Below are positions 1 through 24,689 of a DNA stretch of 64,000 nucleotides, in pieces. The stretch is from Stramonita haemastoma (lineage: Eukaryota; Mollusca; Gastropoda; Neogastropoda; Muricidae). The stretch lies in the NCBI GenBank assembly GCA_030674155.1, contig CM060322.1, forward strand, positions 60,422,434 through 60,486,433. Reading direction: 5' to 3'. Both the position numbers and the translations under genes were made by a program. Below the pieces are notes generated by a model. It saw only the letters and a list, made by a program, of their open reading frames with translations. It had not been told where the DNA came from and ran no database searches. The first letter of the stretch is position 1. Each line of letters starts with the position of its first letter.

Positions 1-297
1 CTGTAGTCTAGTGGTTAGAGCGTTGGACTCATAATCTAAAGGTTGTGGGTTCGATCCCAGCTTTCGGCTATGGCGTTGTGCCCTTGGAAAAGGCACTTTA
101 CGGCTATTTTCTCACCCCACCCAGGTGTAAAAGGGGTACCAACCTTGTGTTGGGGGTTAACCCTGCGATAGACTGGCGTCCTATCCAAGGGGGAGTCTAT
201 GACTCTCAGTCGCTTAACGCTACAGAAACCGGGATAAGCACCGGCCTGATGAGCCCTAGGCTCGGGACAGACTTAGTTAAAAAAAAAAAAAAAATTT
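1..297 (+). mobile_element. SINE-A copy 1 (tRNA-Met-like head), cut by window edge
   Basis: Starts inside a tRNA-like A box (CTAGTGGTTAGAGCGTTGG), passes an anticodon-like CTCATAATCT, then a B box (GGTTCGATCCC). About 200 bp of body with CACCCCACCCAGGTGTAAAA follows, ending in an A-rich tail. The head resembles elongator tRNA-Met. The same body recurs at 17.7, 25.3 and 48.1 kb, so this is an interspersed SINE and not a tRNA gene. Confidence 0.9.
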
Positions 298-510
298 TAA
301 GAGTGAGTGCAATTGCCTAATTGTCACTGAGTGATCAAAAACCAAATGACAAAACAAATAATCTGAAATATCATGACATAAAAAAAATGCATCACAAATT
401 TTGCTCACATAGAGACACACACATGTACACTCGCATGTACACACGCACGCAAAAAGAAAACAAAGCTCAAAACCAACGATAATAAAGCAAACCAGACGTA
501 ACCAACCCAC

Positions 511-1015
511 CTTCATGCACTGCTTTTTCTGAGCGGCCACAGTGCTGTTCTCCTTGTTCTCTCTCACCGGGCTCTCACTCTCCCCAGCATCCTCCGCGAT
601 GTCCGTCAGTCGTCTGGGCGACTTCTTGGGGGTCTTCCTGAAGGACCATCGGCACCGTCCGGCTCCCCCCGCGCTCGCTGCACAGCGATCTCCATGGTGG
701 TGTCTGCCTGCTGCCGCCTCTTCTTGGGCGGAGAGTGCATGCTGGACAGCAGGGTGGAGTCTTCGGGCGTCTCGATCATGCTGATCAGGCTCAGCGACTG
801 GGGGGTGGTGTCGTAAAACCCGCTGCTGCTGCTGTCGCCCGGGGGCAGTCTGCGCTTCATCAGAGAATGCTCCTGTCCACTTCTGCCCTTTTTTTTCGCG
901 GCTGATTTGGGGACCGGAGGTTTTCTGTCCAGACCTGGGCTGGTTGTCGTCTTTGAGGTGCCTTTCTTGGAGATGCTGATGCCCTCGGGGTTTTCCCGTC
1001 ACTGTGACGAGGCAT
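511..1015 (-). CDS. First coding exon of an unrecognised basic KEN-motif protein, two frame breaks
   Basis: I do not recognise the family. From the ATG at 1015-1013 the exon reads MPRHSDGKTPRASASPRKAP and continues basic (NQPRKKRAEVDRSIL), then stops. The next open stretch, one frame away, begins LMKRRLPPGDSSSSGFYD and carries ETPEDSTLLSSMHSPPKKRR. A third frame begins FRKTPKKSPRRLTDIAED and ends ENKENSTVAAQKKQCMK at a good donor (AAG|GTGGGT, exon edge 511). Both breaks (near 875 and 645) are repaired by one absent base each. The exon is then 507 nt, ending in phase 0. Features: SP/TP-rich basic clusters typical of chromatin or cell-cycle proteins, a KEN box (APC/C degron motif) and a possible bipartite nuclear signal. 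Codon use is GC-rich relative to the flanks. It could be a pseudogene, but the pattern fits base loss in the assembly. Confidence 0.5.
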
Positions 1016-1572
1016 TGCTGCTTTTTTTTTCCTCACTATATGTCAAAATCCTGCCCAAAAATCAAGTATGCAACCATTTTTAATGTTCTTCAGCAGACAT
1101 TAACAGGCTCAATTAAATTTCAAAAATATTTTTCTGATAGTGATAGTCTGATGACACTCTTTCTTCCCTGACCACCAAGATACTAATAGTAATACCATTC
1201 CCTGCCTACCCCATATCCACCTGCCTTTCACTTCCCTTAAACAGTTAAAAAAAAATTATAATTTGATGAAACCCTACCTTGACCATCTTCATCCTTCCAT
1301 GAACATTTTCCCAATCACTTTTATTCATTAATATTATCATAATACAATATAAACTAAATAACATAATAGAACACAAGATGATACACCAAGACACACAATA
1401 TCATCTGTTATATAAACTGTACATATCTGTTCAAGCACACGCATGCATGCATGCACACTCAAAGACACACACACAAACACAAATATTATTATATGCCATA
1501 GAGAAAATGTAACCATACAACACAAAATGAAGTGAAACATGATGCAGCCAAACATGATTATTGTGTTCATCT

Positions 1573-1579
<7 letters not shown>
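1016..1579. other. Intergenic, no gene seen
   Basis: AT-rich sequence upstream of the minus-strand KEN-motif exon, so it should hold that gene's 5' UTR or promoter. I see no TATA box or other recognisable element. Confidence 0.4.
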
Positions 1580-1603
<24 letters not shown>

Positions 1604-1885
1604 ACACACACACACACACACACACACACCGTTTTTTCCCCACGTTGCGCACATATCGTGATAATCTACATTATCCTGTGTGAACATATCCAAAGTCAAA
1701 ACTTTTCTGCATGTTACAGTTCCAGTGTTAGTTAACTGCAGAGTTCTGTTCTACTTGTTATTACTGACTGGTTGAAGATTTTCAAACATGTTGATTTTTT
1801 ACCCCTATAGAGTCCAACATCATACTAAAACTTAAATAGTTTTCTCCATCAGCTCTGCTTAGAAGTTTGTTTCATAGGCTTTTTT

Positions 1886-1940
<55 letters not shown>

Positions 1941-1953
1941 ACACACACACAAA
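1580..1953. repeat. (CA)n microsatellites
   Basis: Two (CA)n tracts, 1580-1629 (one broken dinucleotide) and 1890-1953, separated by about 260 bp of unremarkable AT-rich DNA. Confidence 0.95.
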
Positions 1954-2784
1954 CACGTCTGATATCACTATTTAGTGGAAGGACTTTAAACTGAAGTACC
2001 ACTACTACTAGTGAGTACTACACACACACTTTCGTTACCAACTTGGCAACTACTAAAAACAAAAAAGAACAAAGTTACTTAAAAATCCAACCAAAAAAAC
2101 GCATACATTTCTCATGGTACCTGAAAGAAAAACGACACCTATTACAGTATTACTATTAGTATTAATACTCATTAGCCTTAGGCCTACTGCAGCATCAATG
2201 AAATTTGTACCAGAAGACAAAAAGAAAATCTGATATTATGCAAGCAAGTTATATCATGTATTTTAGGCTTGGCAGTGCCATGTTAATTAATTATCAAGCA
2301 GTGATTTGTAATAAAGCCATTTAGTAAAAAAATCAATGCATTTCAATTCTCATGTTGGTTTTTGCTATGCATTTCTTGGTTCTACATAACAATGATAAAA
2401 ACCTGTTCCATTTTATTTTTAGGCAGAGTAGGCCAACCAATTTTTGTGCCGATGGGAATGCATCATTTACTGATTAGGATGAAAAAAACTCGTACACATG
2501 GGAACTTGATCAGTAGATGTAAAAACAAAAAAATTACTAGGCATATGATTGCTTATTCCATTAAAAAGGCATTATCATAAAAGAATAAAATATTAATAAC
2601 ATCCCCCCCCTGCAGCCTTAATGAATTTTCTTGGTCTTTGTGTATGGGCAGGATGAAAAACAAAGTTGTGTAAACTGAACCTTTTTACTCTCAATACACA
2701 TCATTTAGGCTTGAATTGGTTTGACACACACAAAACCCTGAAGATCTATCCTACACATGTAGACATGTATACCCCTAGTGGCCC
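1954..2784. other. No gene seen; faint SINE-C remnant near 2420-2575
   Basis: AT-rich. The stretch 2420-2575 (AGAGTAGGCCAACC, GTACACATGGGAACTTGAT, GCTTATTCCATTA) aligns by eye with the SINE-C body in diverged form. Nothing else is supported. Confidence 0.4.
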
Positions 2785-3015
2785 TACACTTCGGATGAGA
2801 CTTTAAACCGAGGCCCCGTGTGACGCAGAATATCTTGCGCACACGTTAAATCCTGTTCCGCTTTTCGTAAGAGTAGGCCATCGTGTGCCGGTGGGAATAG
2901 ATGACAATATTTACAAAACTGCATACACACGGGGACCAGATGAAAAAAAGCACATGATTGCTTATTCTGCTATCCTCGATATAAAAGAATAAATAATAAA
3001 TAAAAAATAAAAACA
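2785..3015 (+). mobile_element. SINE-C copy, 5' truncated
   Basis: Carries the SINE-C body hallmarks in order: CGGATGAGACTTTAAACCGAGG, CGCACACGTTAAATCCTGTT, AGTAGGCCATCGTGTGCCGG, CATACACACGGGGACC, GCTTATTC and CTCGATATAAAAGAATAAA. The tRNA head is missing. Confidence 0.85.
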
Positions 3016-4375
3016 CTCCTGTCTTTTTCTGTTGCACTGATCAATCAAGTCTTAGGTTACTTAAAGTTAAATGTGTATAAAAATAAAATCTGATGCAGAA
3101 AACTAATTTACTCACTGGGGAAGAGCACAGTATCTGCTGAGTGATTACATAAGAAACAAGTCTTACCTACAAGCAGTTTACTGAACCTATACTTATTTAT
3201 ATCTAGAAACTACACGCCCATAGAGTAGAAGCAAGACTAGGGGTACTGAATGCAGGTAATCAGAATGGCCAAGGTCTAGGGCCTATCGGCTATTGAGATG
3301 ATCAGGTGCCCCTAAAAATATGCCAAATGGAAAACTAAAATATTCCCTGAAACAACAGTTTAACAAATTTTAAAAACAAAATGCCTAGAAAAGAACTAAC
3401 GGACAAAAGTAGAAAAAATAAACAAAATTACGAACAATAATTACATCAGTGTTTACCTTCAAATACTCAGAACCTCTGACGCTGTTTGAATGTGAGCGAG
3501 TCTACCATGTGGGCCTAAATACTACACGGTAGTTGCAAAAAAAGTGAACATTTTCAACAATAAAATATCTTTCTAATCTAAATATTAAAATAAAAAGCAA
3601 GTCATATTTTAAAATGGGGTTGTCCATTCTTAGAAATAACTTTAACAAATATTTTACGACAACTTTGACGATTAGTATGGCTAGAAACCACAAGCCTCAA
3701 ATTAAGATGAAGCCTTTTAAAAGTATAACCCCCCCCCCCCCCCCACAAAAAAAAGCATGCGTGGGCCTATGCTGTGTGTAGTGTGAGTGTGTGTGTGTGT
3801 GTGTGGTTGGGTTTTGGGTTTTTTAAAAAATGTGTTTCTTTTATTGGAGGGGATGGGGAGGTCTTCCGTTTGGGTTTCTTTTTTTTTTTGGCAGGAATGG
3901 GGGGGGGGGGTAGACTGACGCCAGCAGGTTGTTATGCGAAGGTTGGAAAAGATCATCATTAACTTGTTCTCTTCTCCATGAGCCTGCCCATGTAACTGCC
4001 CTTGGGAGGCCAGCAGATAGGAAATGAGGGGGTACAGGTTTGCTGGGTTGAAAAAAACAACATACAAAAAACCTACCAGACATGTGCAAAACCACATAGG
4101 CCTAGTAGTGAGCACAGGACTAGTTTATCGCAAGAGCTGCTTTTTATTTATTTTTGGGGGGAATCCAATGAGTGAAATTTGCAATAAGCATTTGGCTAAA
4201 ATTGCTTGTAGCTGTGAGGTCATATGGCCTGTTACTCATTCTGACGACATACTTCTCAGCGGTGTCATTTTCGGAGTTAAACCTCAGTTAAACTTTTTGT
4301 TTTAAGGAAAGAAAAAACTGAACAGATTATACTAGCTGTGTGGATTTTTAGATTTCAAAATGTCTTCGAAGTCTG
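3016..4375. other. No gene seen; poly-C 3727-3744 and GT tract
   Basis: About 700 bp of AT-rich sequence, then an 18-base C run (3727-3744), a short GT tract (3780-3805) and a G run at 3900-3911. Short open frames across the homopolymers look accidental. No repeat family was recognised. Confidence 0.4.
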
Positions 4376-4480
4376 TTCATATTCAGATGAATTACAAACC
4401 GAGGTCCCGGTGGTGAACGCACGCAGAACATCTTGTGCACACGTTAAAACCCGTTCCACCTTCGAAAGATTAGACCTTGA
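4376..4480 (+). mobile_element. SINE-C fragment
   Basis: Short middle piece: AAACCGAGGTCCC, GAACGCACGCAGAACATCTT and CACACGTTAAAACCCGTTCC. Neither the head nor the 3' end is present. Confidence 0.7.
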
Positions 4481-4941
4481 ATTGAAATGATGGATCTTAT
4501 TTAAAAAGAGTTGTGGCATAAGCAAACATGCTTTTTTTTTTACAACCAGCCTCTGGGCAAAAAGAACACAAAAGCTAAAAAAAATTTAAAACCTCTCAAC
4601 CAAACAACAAACAAAGAACTTTTTTTTTAAAGAAAAAAATCAAATCACCCAAGATGTAGGCAAAAGCAAATAATGATGCCTACTCTGCGTTCCTTATTGA
4701 ATAGAATGAAGACCATTTGTTTTATTGTGGAATGGCTCCTGGTACAATATGACTGAACGATTATAACTGTATTACTCAATATTACTTCCTTATGTTTAAG
4801 GTGTAGCACATTATTATACAGTTTCGTTTTTCTTGTTGGTTTGTGCTTTTTATTTCTGCTCACTCAAGTTTTAAAAAAAGAAGTTAATTGTTAATGACAT
4901 ACGTCTTGATATATAAGCAAGAACTAAAGCAAAATAGCCGG

Positions 4942-4945
<4 letters not shown>
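4481..4945. other. No feature seen
   Basis: AT-rich sequence with A and T homopolymers. No coding signature or recognised repeat. Confidence 0.4.
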
Positions 4946-5005
<60 letters not shown>

Positions 5006-5030
5006 TATATATAAATATATATAAAAATCA
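4946..5030. repeat. (AT)n microsatellite
   Basis: About 85 bp of nearly pure AT with one A-A interruption near 5000. Confidence 0.95.
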
Positions 5031-6203
5031 GTTACCTTCTAATTCATCTCTCAGTTCACAAAATGCAACAGATACATTCCGATAATTTACTAACTTATCT
5101 ATTTATTTTTTATTCATTTATTGATTATCTATGTATTTATTTATTTATTCAATCTATTTATTTATTTATTTTGCTTTGCAGATTAACATCGTCTGCTAGC
5201 TTCCTAACTGCAACATGCACGGGCAGGGCCAACACTGTAGGAACACAAGCAGTCCTCATTTGATGATCATTTCTACGTAGTATTTCTCTATATCATCAAT
5301 CCCAAAAATAAGTGCACATTGCGTTTTTTCATACCTTAAAAAATCTGTGAAAATCAACACACACCTACACACAAAAATCCTACAAAACATACTACATTAG
5401 CCACAAGCATAGTACAGGAGTGTAGCCATTAGGGACTTTCCAAAGGGAGAACACTCTAGGTCACGTCCTAAAACCCTCACCTCTCAGTTTCGTCCGCTAC
5501 AGAGGAAAAGGAAAAACAAAAAAGAAAAATGTCTGCTCATTTCTCTCCAAACTTGAAGGTAAAGTAACATGCATTTCATAAAAAAAAGATGAGAAGAGAG
5601 GAAGAGATAGCTATTTACAATTCGAGAAGTCTAGATTGTTACATAATCTCAGTTTTCACAACATAGGCTAGCCTACTGTAAAAGTTTGCCCCCCATGGCG
5701 ACTTGATAGCACATGTGGCTGCCGGCACTGCCACAACGAAGCTTGTGTTAAAGCGTTTGTTTAATTAATGGGGCTTCGTAGACATGTCCTTTGGAGACAC
5801 AGAGAGAGAGAGGGGGGGGGGAGGTGTTCATAAATTGTTTATATCAACTTTTTGTTCAATATTGGTATAATGCACAGGTCAAACAGATAGCAAATAGATC
5901 ATCAAGGTCGCTGAGTCATTCTCGTTCATTTCACCCGGATCTCAGATCATTTTCAGCCTTGTATCGAGCTGGCAGCAGGTGCAAGCATGAGCTGATCGCT
6001 AAAACCTAACAGACTTTTCATCATAGTGACCCCCCAAGCTGTTGTTTGAATATTCAACTGTTCATGGCATTTGAACAGTGGGTATGTTCAAACTATTTTC
6101 TGTTTCCCCCAAGTCAGTTATTTATGAGCTTTATGTACACATGCCAGTTCAACAGTTGCCAGTGCCATCATGTACTCTCTCATATATAATGTGCCTACTT
6201 AAC
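5031..6203. other. No confirmed gene; UROD 5' end may lie here
   Basis: A TTTA-rich patch (5095-5170) is followed by unique-looking sequence. UROD needs an upstream short coding exon, and this is the last sizeable non-repetitive stretch before it. An ATG at 5528 with a good donor at 5557/5558 has the wrong phase for UROD. A purine/G run lies at 5800-5823. Confidence 0.3.

Positions 6204-6277
<74 letters not shown>
6204..6277. repeat. (CA)n microsatellite followed by a CT-rich tract
   Basis: About 37 CA dinucleotides, then a CTCT-rich tract to about 6335. Confidence 0.95.
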
Positions 6278-6278
<1 letters not shown>

Positions 6279-6344
6279 CTCCCTCTCTCTCTCATCTCTC
6301 TCTCTCTTCCTCTCTCTCTGTGCTCTGTTCTCTCTGTCTGCGGG

Positions 6345-6520
6345 GAAGCACGCAGAACATCTTGCGCACACGTTAAATCCTGTTTCTCTTTTGTAAGAGT
6401 AGGCCATCATGTGCCGGTGGGAACAGATGACATTTACAAAATGCATACACACGGGGACTGGATGTAAAAAAGTACAAGAGTGCTTATACCATTATCCTCG
6501 ATATAAAAGAATAAAAGAAA
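6345..6520 (+). mobile_element. SINE-C fragment between microsatellites
   Basis: Begins at AGCACGCAGAACATCTTGCG and runs through AGTAGGCCATCATGTGCCGG to CTCGATATAAAAGAATAAA. Its 3' end abuts the next CT tract. Confidence 0.85.
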
Positions 6521-6535
6521 AATTTCTCTTCTCTG

Positions 6536-6567
<32 letters not shown>

Positions 6568-6743
6568 TCTCTCTCTCTCTCTCTCTACACACACACCACA
6601 CACACATGCTCACTCACCACACACACACACATGCTCACTCACACACCACCCACTCTCACGCCCACCACCACCACCCACACACACTGACACAAAGTTACAC
6701 ATACACATGTACACAACAGTGACACACACACACACACACACAG

Positions 6744-6805
<62 letters not shown>

Positions 6806-6928
6806 CAGTCACACTCAAACACTAGAGCACACACAGCACACAGTCACACACACACACACACACAGAGTCACACAGTCACACTCAAACACATAGTCATGCA
6901 CACAAACACCCACGCACATATGTACACA

Positions 6929-6970
<42 letters not shown>

Positions 6971-7155
6971 CACACAGTCACATCAAACACATAGAGTCAT
7001 GCACACAAACACCCACGCACATATGTAACCACACACACACACCACACACAACACACACACACCACCCACACACCACACAAAGTCACACAGATCACACTCA
7101 AACACATAGAGTCATCAACAAACACACACAAGAACACCACACACACACACACACC

Positions 7156-7209
<54 letters not shown>

Positions 7210-7260
7210 CACACAGTCACACTCAAACACATAGTCATACACACAAACACACACGCACAT
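6521..7260. repeat. Composite CT/CA microsatellite with a higher-order CA unit
   Basis: A CT tract (6530-6586) is followed by CA-rich DNA in which a longer unit recurs: (CA)n, then GAGTCACACAGTCACACTC, AAACACATAGTCATGCACAC, and an (A)CACCCACGCACATATGT end. Copies lie at about 6780, 6860, 6965 and 7205. Open frames of His-Thr or Cys-Val across it are artefacts. Confidence 0.9.
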
Positions 7261-7261
7261 T

Positions 7262-7605
7262 TGGGATGGGATAGCCAGGCTGTCGCTCGTGATCTACTGA
7301 CCCGAGTTAATTTCATTCAAGAGGATTTTTCCTTTGGAGTTATCATAAGTGCTGACTCCACTCCCCCCCCCCCCCCCCCAAAGTCCTTCAGATGAGACTG
7401 CAAACTGAGGTCTCATGTCCAAACACACAGAGAACATCTTGGGCACATGTTAAAACCTGTTCCGCCTTTTGGAAGAGAGGGCCATTGTATGGCGGTAGGA
7501 ACGGATGACAAAATTTACAAAACTGCATACAAATGGGGACTGGGTGTAAAAAAGCTTCTGAGTGCTCATTCCATTATCCTTGAAATAAAAAAAGAAAACA
7601 AACAC
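7262..7605 (+). mobile_element. SINE-C, near full length with degenerate tRNA-like head
   Basis: The head near 7265-7310 (GGGATAGCCAGGCTGTCGCTC, CTACTGACCCGAGTTAA) resembles an eroded tRNA A/B-box region. It is followed by GGATTTTTCCTTTGGAGTTA, a C run (7363-7379), then the SINE-C body and the CCTTGAAATAAAAA end. Confidence 0.8.
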
Positions 7606-8304
<699 letters not shown>

Positions 8305-8508
8305 TGGTTTTATAGTCTCATCCTTCAGAGACACAGAATGCAAGAAGGTTAAAAGAAAGAGAAATCTGATTTTCAATTTTATCATAACTTCTGCTGCACT
8401 GAGTGCTTTGTTTATAAATTCAACTTTAAATCTTATTTCTATCATACTTTTATGATTGTGTGCTGTGTTTTATCAGTTTAGAAAATCCAGATGTGACTGT
8501 GTGTGCAG

Positions 8509-20789
<12,281 letters not shown>

Positions 20790-20806
<17 letters not shown>

Positions 20807-21400
20807 CTGATGAACATTTCTTATCTGTCCATGAACACTTCTTCCTTGCACTGATCAACACCTCTTCCTATGATTATTCTTCCTCTCTGATCAACACTTC
20901 TCCTAGCTCTGATCAACACTTCTTCCTAGCTCTGATCAACACTTCTTCCTAGCTCTGATCAACACTTCTTCCTAGCTCTGATCAACACTTCTTCCTAGCT
21001 CTGATCAACACTTCTTCCTAGCTCTGATCAACACTTCTTCCTAGCTCTGATCAACACTTCTTCCTAGCTCTGATCAACACTTCTTCCTAGCTCTATCAAC
21101 ACTCTCTAGCTCTATGAACACTTCTTCCTAGCTCTCTATAAACACCTCTTCCTAGCTCTGATGAACACTTCTTCCTAGCTCTGATCAACACTTCTTCCTA
21201 GCTCTGATCAACACTTCTTCCTAGCTCTCTATGAACACTCCTTCCTAGCTGTGATGAGCACTTCTTCCTAGCTCTGATCAACACTCCTTCCTAGCTGTGA
21301 TGAACACTTCTTCCTAGCTCTGATCAACACTTCTTCCTAGCTCTCTATGAACACTCCTTCCTAGCTGTGATGAGCACTTCTTCCTAGCTCTCTATCACAT
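20790..21400 (+). repeat. 21-bp array seeded by the UROD stop-codon region
   Basis: The exon end GAACACCTCTTCCTAACTGA is followed by about 25 relatives: GATCAACACTTCTTCCTAGC + TCT, with ATGAACACTTCTTCC and GATGAGCACTTCTTCC variants. The array would form the start of the UROD 3' UTR. The repeats keep a TAG where the gene has TAA. Confidence 0.93.
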
Positions 21401-21483
21401 TGGTCATCATGCACAAACTTGTGATGGGCTGAGTGCTCCATCTGATGGTAGGACTTGGGTCTTGGTGGTGGTGGTGGTGGTGA

Positions 21484-21497
21484 TAGTGTGTGTGTGT

Positions 21498-21549
<52 letters not shown>

Positions 21550-21692
21550 GTCAAGTCAAGTCAAGTCAAGTCAAACTTTTATTTCCAGATGATGCATTGA
21601 ATAAGCCGTACAATTGCTTCTTTTTCATCAAGCCATCCATCTAAGAAAAAAAAATCATATATATGCAGATTTGAAAAAGGAAATATCTTAAG

Positions 21693-21749
<57 letters not shown>

Positions 21750-21788
21750 TGTGTGTGTGGTGTGGTGGTGTGTGTGTGTGTGTGTGTG

Positions 21789-21822
<34 letters not shown>

Positions 21823-21825
21823 AAC
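21484..21825. repeat. (TG)n tracts and a retroposon tail
   Basis: TG tracts 21485-21547 and 21697-21820. Between them AAGTCAAGTCAAGTCAAGTC then ATTTCCAGATGATGCATTGA is the reverse of the TTGAC-tailed 3' end also seen at 7970-8010. Confidence 0.9.
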
Positions 21826-22174
21826 GTCAGATGTAGGAAGGGCAGGTTGTTTCTGTATGTGCAATATTGTCCAGCAGCTTAGTAGACCTCAGATTTGGGT
21901 TTGGTGGAATTCCATTGTCTGTTGTAATTTCCGCTGTAGTTTTTTTTTTTTTTAAATTTCCGCCATCACAACAAAAGTTCAGATTCAGTCAAGCAGTTGT
22001 CAGAGTGATCAGAGAAAGCACATTGTCAGTCAGTCTTTCTGTCTGTGACTGTATTAGAGTCCCAGTGGAGCTATCTAATTTAGAGACTGTATTAACCAAC
22101 CACCACCAAACAAGTCTCTAGCATCATCTTTGAATGTTGAGGGCTTGATTTATATTCTGACCTCAAGGAGGAGG

Positions 22175-22335
22175 GTGGCAGAATGGTTCAGACGTTCGCC
22201 TGCCAGCAAATAAACCTAGAGGTTATGGGTTCGATTCCCAGCCTTGCCCTTTCTTCCCGGTTAGATGAAAAAAATCGATTGTGGAGTTAAAGGCTTGGAA
22301 AAGTGTGTGTTTTAGTTCTACAAACTTGCTGAATC
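22175..22335 (+). mobile_element. SINE with tRNA-like head (other family)
   Basis: GGTGGCAGAATGGTTCAGAC (A-box-like), ACCTAGAGGTTATGGGTTCG, ATTCCCAGCC (B box), then CTTCCCGGTTAGATG. A related head lies in reverse at 61905-61995. The anticodon region is degenerate, so it is not a functional tRNA. Confidence 0.7.
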
Positions 22336-23515
22336 AACTCTGTCTTTGTTAGGCCGCTCCACCACTCCTGTATTTGGGTCAAATGATCAACACAGAAACT
22401 GAAAATTAAATTGGCCCATAGAAATTGCATCAACTGCAGTGAAGTGTCTACTTAAGAGGACAATAATTGTTCACAGATATTAACAAAAAAAAACAACAAC
22501 AAAAATGTAACTAGCTGCCAAGGATGTTTTCAAGTGTTTTTATTCTCAAAATGGAAAACTCTTTTTGTGTCTTGTGTGAGAACTTCCAATCATCGCAATG
22601 TCTGCCGTCCAAAACAAAATGTCTCCAGTCAAAAGAGGAGGAATCTTCATTGCCAGCATCACTGAGATCAGGGGTCTGGGAGGGAGGGCCACAGGAGATG
22701 GTAGAACTCAGCAGACACAGACAGAAGGCAAACCCTGGTGGCTTTGCCTGCAGCTGCTACTGTCGACAGCAGCGATGGAGGCAGTTGAGTTGAGTCATCA
22801 TCAGGGGAAAATGATAAAATTTTTATATTTCATGTCAAAAAAAAGTAGTAATCATTGCTTTTGATCATATTGGAAAATGAAATGTTTCATTGCTGATATT
22901 ATTTTAGAAACAAAAAATTCAAGTGTTCATTGTTTGATTGTTTTGAATAATAATGTATTAGAACATTGTCGTATTGCTGCCTCCTCTCATTCACCGGATT
23001 CTTTTGCTACTTTATAAACATGTAAACATTGTTTAAGATGACTGTATTTAAATTCAAAATGTAGCATTATTTAGCATTTGAACTCATTTGTTGATAATTA
23101 TTTTAACACTTTAGGAAAAAAATTGATTTTTTGCTTTTCAAGTCTGTTTCAATTTGTTGCATTCAGATTCAAATTGTAAATTTCAAGAATTTGAATGTAA
23201 ACTGTTGTTTTAGATGCTTTGGTTTGGAATCTAAGAAATAATTTAAAAGCTTTATTTTTAAAGACTATTTTAGATGGTTATTTCAGACTTTTTACTTAAA
23301 AAAAACAACTAACATGTTTCACATTATTGCATTTGAATTTAAAGAATGATAAACATGCTTTTGTCTTTGAGTTGGGTTGCACATTATTGCTTTTGGATTT
23401 ATAGAACAATCAACATGGTTTTACATTTAAATGGTGTTTCAGCGTCATTGTATTTGGAGTAAGGAATATGGCCTATGCAAGGTTAGTTTTGCTACTCTTT
23501 TATGCTACTCTTCAT
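22336..23515. other. No gene seen
   Basis: AT-rich intergenic DNA. 22980-23440 has loose recurrences of ACATTATTGCATTTG and ACATGTTT-like strings but no clear unit. Ends at a poly-T run (23518-23549). Confidence 0.4.
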
Positions 23516-23549
<34 letters not shown>

Positions 23550-23552
<3 letters not shown>

Positions 23553-24284
23553 GAATTATGTTGACATTTTAAGTGTTTTCACTGATGTGTGTGTGTATGT
23601 GTGTAAAATTGTATGTATATGTGTGTGTGTGACATGTGTGCACATGCATAGAAGGCGTGGATGATGCCCATGCTTGGGTTTTCTGGCTTGGATATATTGC
23701 TGAATGAAATCAGACTTGAATTGCTATTTGTCTCTTTCTCATGATATATTATCTAGACCAAAAAGTGTACTTGGCACTTAACAATAAAATCGTATTATAA
23801 TGACATGTATGTGCTCCATTTGTTGGTGCTGGCATACAAACACAAACATTGCATTTTCTTGGCATTTATTTATAGTGATGCAGCGTTGGAAACATTGCAT
23901 TTTCTTACCATTTGATTTATTTATAGTGATGCGGTGTTGGGACTGGGTGAAGAATAAAGTATGCATTTATACAGATATCCAGTGGTGTTGTGTTTTGATG
24001 ATGTGTGGTGTCATATGTACTCAGTGTTGGGGGATATCATTTATATGTGTGCTGTGTTGGTGGATATCATTTATATGTGTGTAGTGTATTTTGTGCTGGT
24101 GGACAATAGTATCTGTATGGGTTTTGTGCACTGTGTGTTGGGGGATATTATTTATGTGTCCTCTGAAAATAAAAACACTGCCCAGATCACACAGCTTCTG
24201 TACTGCTCTGCTATACCTTGCTGTCTATTTTTATGATGTTAATGAGGGTAGATATCTGTCTGTGTTGTTGAAAGAAAGGCAAAG
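23550..24284. other. No gene; short imperfect duplications
   Basis: AACATTGCATTTTCTTRCCA with ATTTATTTATAGTGATGC occurs twice (about 23845 and 23890). GGGGGATATCATTTATATGT and variants recur 24030-24155. AATAAA hexamers lie at 23783 and 24168 but cannot be tied to a transcript. Confidence 0.5.
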
Positions 24285-24285
24285 C

Positions 24286-24321
<36 letters not shown>

Positions 24322-24341
24322 GTGTGTGTGTGTGTGTGCTG
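24285..24341. repeat. (TG)n microsatellite
   Basis: About 26 TG units with one GCG interruption. Confidence 0.93.
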
Positions 24342-24357
24342 TAGGCTACTGTCCCTT

Positions 24358-24515
24358 GATGAAATTTGTTGTAGTAGTCGTAGTAGTAGTAGGCCTCCAT
24401 CAGTCAGTGTCAACTATGGAATTCACGCCAGAAGAATGTAATTTGTTCAGCGACAGTGCCGGCTGTGGCTGGTCAGTCCAATGCAGGACTGGCAGTCTCT
24501 GTTGCATCTAATGCA
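24358..24515 (-). pseudogene. 3' end of a zinc-finger-terminated LINE
   Basis: The reverse strand encodes RCNRDCQSCIGLTSHSRHCR and a stop, then a 3' UTR with GAATTCCATAGTTGACACTG, GGAGGCCTACTACTACTACG and a TAC-repeat tail. The same end is found at 40075-40220 on the plus strand. A severely 5'-truncated copy. Confidence 0.85.
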
Positions 24516-24689
24516 GATTGGCTTGTTGAAGTGGCTTTTTGAAATTTGTACACTTCTGAAAAATCACTATTAGCCCAAAGTAGATGTTGTAACTGAAAGT
24601 AACAAAATAAAATAAAATTTAAAAAAAAAAAAAAAAAAAACTGAAAGTAACAAATTTTATTAAACTGAATATTCAGAAGACGAAAATGT

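Noticed and set aside
1..75. Functional tRNA-Met gene
   Set aside because: The head has A and B boxes and a CAT-like anticodon, but the body continues as the SINE-A seen at three other loci, with a poly-A tail, and acceptor-stem pairing is not evident.
5528..5557. Candidate UROD first coding exon (ATG, ten codons MSAHFSPNLK, donor AAG|GTAAAG)
   Set aside because: It ends in phase 0, whereas the UROD exon 2 acceptors at 8490 and 8508 need a one-base carry and that at 8476 needs two. It would fit only if a base were missing, which I cannot show.
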